Of a DNA stretch of 9,665 bases, positions 6,401 through 9,665 are shown piece after piece. The translations under genes were made by a program, and so were the position numbers. The stretch lies in contig MFTJ01000018.1 of assembly GCA_001786805.1 (NCBI GenBank), positions 1-9,665 on the forward strand, written 5' to 3'. The DNA comes from Candidatus Nomurabacteria bacterium RIFCSPHIGHO2_01_FULL_39_10. GTDB lineage: Bacteria; Patescibacteriota; Minisyncoccia; Phycocordibacterales; UBA9973. Below the pieces are notes generated by a model that saw only the letters and a program-made list of their open reading frames with translations, was not told the origin of the DNA and ran no database searches. Numbering within the stretch: the first letter of the stretch is position 1; each line of letters opens with the position of its first letter.

Positions 6401-6580
6401 CGTGAAATGCTCACTATCAAATCCGACGACATTCTCGGCCGATCTGCTACTTTTGATTCCATTATTAAAAATGAAAAAATCCGTCCACCAAACTCTCCGG
6501 CATCTTTCAATGTACTCTTAAATTATTTACGCGGGCTTGCGATGGATGTCGATTTAAAAAAGGCAGGAGATAAAGAATAA
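3407..6580 (+). CDS. rpoB: DNA-directed RNA polymerase subunit beta
   Basis: This is the beta subunit of RNA polymerase, which forms one side of the active-site cleft with beta'. The complete 1057-aa protein is compact (E. coli has 1342, B. subtilis 1193). It starts IAKRPKKYFSRYKKPLAPFPNLIEAQ, followed by the lobe and protrusion (to about residue 350). The fork/rifampicin region TNQLSQFMAQEN to SALGPGGLTRERAG is at 382-418, and VRDVHPSHYGRVCPIHTPEGPNIGL follows. Then come EHNNANRALMGSNMQKQAVP (546-565), GSTYEDAII, the GDKLSGRHGNKGVIS active-site strand (about 828-842) and GGGQRFGEMEVWALE (976-990). The large E. coli-type insertion after DVKDTSLRV is absent. A390 and T403 replace the E. coli D516 and R529 rifampicin-contact residues. 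The start has only a weak GGA upstream. It is not preceded by rplJ/rplL and is followed by rpoC after 5 bp. Confidence 0.98.
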   Translation: MHTIAKRPKKYFSRYKKPLAPFPNLIEAQVKSFKWLVEQGIGEVFKEFSPIADYSGKKFQLEFTSFSLGESKTDENNSKINKLSYQGLLKARVKLTNKILGTVKEQEIFMSEFPLMTTHGTFIINGVERVIVPQLARSFGVFFTESESKGNRYFGAKIIPARGVWIEIESEADGAIYIRIDKKRKFPATALLRAMGYETNESILKAFSGKGAIFEETIKTCLSKDGVKSLNDSYIEIYKRLRDGDMATAENAKEFINSLFTAERYDLSPVGRFRFNQRFGNPMDEATLARRTISKEDLVMVIAHIITLNSTLDAKSDDIDHLGQRRVRFVGEILQQKIRTGMMQIKRNIQDRMSIIDVDTAMPIAIINQRPLQARIKEFFTTNQLSQFMAQENVLYEIEHLRTLSALGPGGLTRERAGLEVRDVHPSHYGRVCPIHTPEGPNIGLILHLATYAKINEFGIIETPYVKVSKGKITGEIVYLNALEEEKYNIAHAATPYDENGKITEERVEARVKTEPGAISREEVDFIDVSPNQAFSIATSMIPFLEHNNANRALMGSNMQKQAVPCVLPEAPLVATGVEELASRDSGRLVIASEDGVVSYLDAKKIVVAGKKEKIYPLINFMRNNNFAVFHQRPLVNMGDKVKKGDVLADTSSTVGGQISLGQNIFVAFLSWSGSTYEDAIIVSERLVKKSKFTSVYVEEFTCVVRDTKLGPEITTRDIPNVGELKLKDLDEDGVVRIGAEVRENDILVGKITPKGETELTPEERLLRSIFAEKARDVKDTSLRVEHGKRGRIIGVKIFSRDLGHTLEAGIIKKIVIEVAQIRNISVGDKLSGRHGNKGVISTILPEEDMPYTADGTPIDIILSPLGVPSRMNLGQILEIHLGMAANSLGYQAVVPPFLGAKHEEISQELVKAGLPANGKLKLFDGRTGEAFKQDVAVGYMYMLKLHHMVEDKIHMRSVGPYSLITQQPLGGKAQGGGQRFGEMEVWALEGYGAAYTLREMLTIKSDDILGRSATFDSIIKNEKIRPPNSPASFNVLLNYLRGLAMDVDLKKAGDKE

Positions 6581-6585
6581 TATAT

Positions 6586-9500
6586 ATGAAAACATTAAAC
6601 ACAACTGAATTTGATTCGATCGCGCTTCGTTTGGCTTCGCCAGAGCAAATAAAAGAATGGTCTTATGGCGAAGTTACCAAACCGGAAACGATAAATTATC
6701 GTACCGGCAGGAGCGAGCGCGGAGGGCTTTTTGACGAAAAGATATTCGGACCGGAAAAAGATTACGAATGTTATTGCGGGAAATATCGCCGAATTCGCTA
6801 CAAAGATATTATTTGCGAGAAATGCGGTGTTGAAGTTACTCGCTCTATAGTTCGCCGTGAGCGCATGGGGCACATTGAGCTTTCTACGCCCGTATCGCAC
6901 ATTTGGTTTTTGCGCGGGGTGCCTTCCAGAATGAGCATTCTCCTCAATATATCTGTTTCTGACCTTGAAAAGGTAATATATTTTGCCGGCTACATAATTA
7001 CCAAAGTTCACGAAGAAGAAAAAGCAAATGTGATTACTGGACTGGACAAGGAGTATAAAGCCAAATTAAAAAATGCGGCGGATGATGACACGCGGGAAAA
7101 ATTAAAAAATTTGCTTTCTGTCACCAAAAAAGAAATCGGGGAAATTTATGAAGGAAAGGTTTTAAATGAAATTTCTTTTCATCATTACTCTTTGAAATAC
7201 GGCACTTGCTTTGAAGCAAACATTGGCGCCGAGGCAATCTACTCTATTTTCAAAAATCTCGATTTAAATAAATTAAAAACTCATACGGAAAAAATGCTAG
7301 AAAAAGCGAGTGTGGCAGAAAAAGAAAAACTACAAAAGAGGCTATCGCTCATTCGCGCTATGACCTATGCGTCAATCAGACCAGAATGGATGTTTTTGAC
7401 AGTTATTCCGGTTATTCCGCCAGTCCTGCGCCCTATGGTTGCGCTTGATGGAGGCAGGCACGCAACTTCCGACTTGAATGATCTCTATCGCCGGGTAATC
7501 AACAGAAATAATCGCTTGAAAAAGCTGAAAGAAATCAATGCGCCGGATGTTATTTTAAGAAATGAAAAAAGAATTATTCAAGAAGCGGTTGACGCGCTGA
7601 TTGATAACTCTATCGCCAAACAAAATGATTCTGCGGCAATGAGTCAGTCCCAGAAGCGCCCGCTCAAGTCTCTCTCCGATAATTTGAAATCCAAACAAGG
7701 TCTTTTCCGCCAAAACTTGCTCGGAAAACGTGTGGACTACTCGGGTCGTTCTGTCATTGTCGTCGGTCCTGAACTCAAGCTTAATCAGTGTGGATTACCT
7801 AAGCACATGGCGCTGGAACTTTTCCGGCCTTTTGTGATTTCTAAAATTTTACAGGCGGAATTGGCGTTTAATATCCGCGGAGCAAACAAACTGATAGAAG
7901 AAAGAGGAGCGGAAGTTTGGGCAATGCTGGAAGAAGTGATTGCCGGAAAATATGTTCTTTTGAACCGCGCTCCGACTTTGCACCGCTTGGGTATTCAGGC
8001 TTTCAACCCTATTTTGATTGAAGGAAACGCTATTCAGGTTCATCCGCTGGTCTGCCAGGCTTTTAATGCCGACTTTGACGGAGATCAGATGGCTGTTTAT
8101 GTTCCGCTTTTGGAAGAAGCGCAGTTTGAAGCCAAAGAATTAATGGCGTCAAATAAAAATTTGCTAAAGCCTCAGAACGGAGACCCTATTGTCCATCCGC
8201 GCATGGATATGGTGCTTGGTAGCTACTGGATGACGAAATTTGTGGACGGAGAAAAAGGCGAAGGAAAATATTTCTCCAGACCCAACACAGCTATTCTCGC
8301 CTATGAATATGGCATTATATCTCTTCGCGCTAAAATAAAAGTTCTGGCGCATGAGACGGTAAAATATAAAAAATTTGATGGAGGCGTTTTTGAAACTTCC
8401 GTAGGCAAACTCCTTTTCAATACCATTTTACCGGACGATTTTCCTTATGTAAGCGATGAAATGAACCAAGACAGGCTCTCCATGCTTCTTGATGAGCTGA
8501 TTATCCACTCCGGCGTGGAAAATACTCCGATTTTCTTGGACAAAATTAAGGCATTTGGCTTTAAATATTCCACGGTCTCCGGCACTACTTGGGGGTTGGA
8601 TAATGTTTTCGTTTCTCCCGAAAAACCGGCGATTATAGCGCAGGGCAGGAAAATGGAGGCAGAAATTGTCGCTCAGTGGAATGACGGTTTGCTCTCCAAC
8701 GAAGAAAAATATCAAAAGGTTATTGAAGTTTGGACTCATACAAAAAAAGATTTGGAAAAGGTTCTACCCAAAACGCTGGTGAAGCACAGCTCCACTTATG
8801 ATTTGTTTACTTCCAAAGCTCGAGGCACGATGTCCAGCCTTATGCAAATGACTGGCATGATTGGGCTTATCCAGAACAACCAAGGCAAGACTTTGGAATT
8901 TCCGATTATTCCTTGCTATCAGGAAGGACTTTCGCCCATTGAATATTTCGTCATTACTCACGGTGCCCGAAAAGGCGCTTCGGACACTGCGCTCAACACC
9001 GCCAAGGCCGGATATTTAACTCGAAGACTGGTGGATGTCGCGCAGGATGTAGTTATTACCGAAAAAGATTGTGGCACGAAAGAGGGAATAATAGTTTCTA
9101 AAGAAGATATTTCTGGAATTCAAATTCCGCTTTCAAAGAATATCCGCGGACGAGTGCTGGCAGGGGATCTCAAAGATAAAAACGGTAAAGTTATTTACAA
9201 AAAAGGATTTTTGATTACCAAAGAAGAAGCTTACAAGATTGAAGGCGCGGGTTTTACAGATGTTTTCGTCCGTTCTCCTCTTACATGTCGCACTGTTCAC
9301 GGTCTTTGCGTCAACTGTTACGGGCTTGATTTAGGGCGAAACCGTTTAGTGGAACTTGGTGAAGCAGTCGGCATCATCGCGGCTCAGGCCATAGGAGAGC
9401 CGGGCACTCAGCTGACTCTTCGCACATTCCATGCCGGAGGTGTTGCTGGCACGGACATCACCACCGGTCTGCCTCGCGTTGAAGAAATATTTGAGAGAAG

Positions 9501-9665
9501 AATTCCTAAAAATCCCGCGATTATTTCCGAAACCGACGGAGAAGTGATTTCCATTACTGCAAAAGATGCAAAAGAAAACAGAGAAAAAATAATTAAAGTG
9601 CTTTCGAATAGCAAAGAAGACGGAAAAAAGAATGAAATGGAATACCTTGTAGCATTCCGCCGAAC
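6586..9665 (+). CDS. rpoC: DNA-directed RNA polymerase subunit beta' (5' 1026 codons, runs off the window)
   Basis: This is the beta' subunit, which carries the catalytic magnesium site of RNA polymerase. The frame opens at ATG 6586 and stays open to the right edge. The zinc ribbon ECYCGKYRRIRYKDIICEKCG has C62, C64, C77 and C80. The clamp and rudder region includes RQNLLGKRVDYSGRSVIVVGP, and the catalytic loop NADFDGDQM is at 494-502. The second zinc site has C829, C901, C908 and C911 (DCGT and the CRTVHGLCVNC cluster). The bridge helix reads HGARKGASDTALNTAKAGYLTRRL. The trigger-loop region GEAVGIIAAQAIGEPGTQLTLRTFHAGG starts near 925 and runs straight into TDITTGLPRVEEIFE, with no gammaproteobacterial SI3 insertion. 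It starts 5 bp after the rpoB stop. AGGAG (6565-6569) is 16 nt from the ATG, far for a Shine-Dalgarno site, so coupling to rpoB translation is likely. The C-terminal jaw end is off-window. Confidence 0.98.
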   Translation, partial: MKTLNTTEFDSIALRLASPEQIKEWSYGEVTKPETINYRTGRSERGGLFDEKIFGPEKDYECYCGKYRRIRYKDIICEKCGVEVTRSIVRRERMGHIELSTPVSHIWFLRGVPSRMSILLNISVSDLEKVIYFAGYIITKVHEEEKANVITGLDKEYKAKLKNAADDDTREKLKNLLSVTKKEIGEIYEGKVLNEISFHHYSLKYGTCFEANIGAEAIYSIFKNLDLNKLKTHTEKMLEKASVAEKEKLQKRLSLIRAMTYASIRPEWMFLTVIPVIPPVLRPMVALDGGRHATSDLNDLYRRVINRNNRLKKLKEINAPDVILRNEKRIIQEAVDALIDNSIAKQNDSAAMSQSQKRPLKSLSDNLKSKQGLFRQNLLGKRVDYSGRSVIVVGPELKLNQCGLPKHMALELFRPFVISKILQAELAFNIRGANKLIEERGAEVWAMLEEVIAGKYVLLNRAPTLHRLGIQAFNPILIEGNAIQVHPLVCQAFNADFDGDQMAVYVPLLEEAQFEAKELMASNKNLLKPQNGDPIVHPRMDMVLGSYWMTKFVDGEKGEGKYFSRPNTAILAYEYGIISLRAKIKVLAHETVKYKKFDGGVFETSVGKLLFNTILPDDFPYVSDEMNQDRLSMLLDELIIHSGVENTPIFLDKIKAFGFKYSTVSGTTWGLDNVFVSPEKPAIIAQGRKMEAEIVAQWNDGLLSNEEKYQKVIEVWTHTKKDLEKVLPKTLVKHSSTYDLFTSKARGTMSSLMQMTGMIGLIQNNQGKTLEFPIIPCYQEGLSPIEYFVITHGARKGASDTALNTAKAGYLTRRLVDVAQDVVITEKDCGTKEGIIVSKEDISGIQIPLSKNIRGRVLAGDLKDKNGKVIYKKGFLITKEEAYKIEGAGFTDVFVRSPLTCRTVHGLCVNCYGLDLGRNRLVELGEAVGIIAAQAIGEPGTQLTLRTFHAGGVAGTDITTGLPRVEEIFERRIPKNPAIISETDGEVISITAKDAKENREKIIKVLSNSKEDGKKNEMEYLVAFRR

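Noticed and set aside
6595..7011. Leftward open frame 138 codons long at the start of rpoC
   Set aside because: It is antisense to the rpoC zinc-ribbon region, with no similarity that I recognise.
1..9665. Possible recoding of UGA, as in some CPR lineages (Gracilibacteria, Absconditabacteria)
   Set aside because: No in-frame TGA occurs in any of the six genes. The four visible stops are TAG or TAA, and conserved glycines use GGN, so the standard code explains everything.

Overview
This is a bacterial chromosomal window carrying core information-processing genes. It has one leftward gene at the left edge and five rightward genes after it. All genes are housekeeping genes, and no phage, transposase, CRISPR, tRNA or rRNA gene is visible. 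The DNA is moderately AT-rich. The following suggest a member of the Candidate Phyla Radiation (Patescibacteria), most likely a Parcubacteria-type lineage: compact proteins (RpoB of 1057 aa, TrmD of 219 aa), an rpsP-KH-trmD cluster without rimM or rplS, an rpoBC pair not preceded by rplJ/rplL, and small hairpin repeats inserted in frame inside a gene. This placement is inferred from protein character and gene order, not from a tree.

Layout: (1) 1-1651, minus strand, the N-terminal 550 codons of an RNase R/II-family exoribonuclease whose 3' part lies off the left edge. Its reading frame is unbroken but carries three hairpin-forming inserts. (2) 1652-1706, a 55-bp divergent promoter region where extended -10 elements for rnr and rpsP sit 6-7 nt from each start codon, suggesting leaderless mRNAs. 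(3) 1707-3131, rpsP (bS16), a separately promoted KH-domain RNA-binding protein (KhpA-like) and trmD (tRNA m1G37 methyltransferase). The last two overlap by 1 nt. (4) 3132-3406, a 275-bp gap with a probable terminator, two good sigma70-type promoter candidates and a long rpoB leader containing a possible attenuator hairpin. (5) 3407-9665, rpoB (complete) and rpoC (first 1026 codons, running off the right edge), separated by 5 bp.

The genes work together in gene expression: RNA polymerase beta and beta', a small-subunit ribosomal protein, a tRNA modification enzyme that protects reading frame, an RNA chaperone-like KH protein and an RNA-degrading enzyme.

The most interesting signals are the palindromic repeats domesticated as in-frame peptides inside the RNase gene, resembling the Rickettsia palindromic-element phenomenon. 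Others are a 14-nt tandem repeat inside trmD read in two frames, an atypical TrmD with Glu at the catalytic Asp position and no C-terminal domain, a divergent pair of leaderless-type promoters, and an RpoB rifampicin pocket with two contact-residue substitutions. I did not find a clearly new multi-gene system here.
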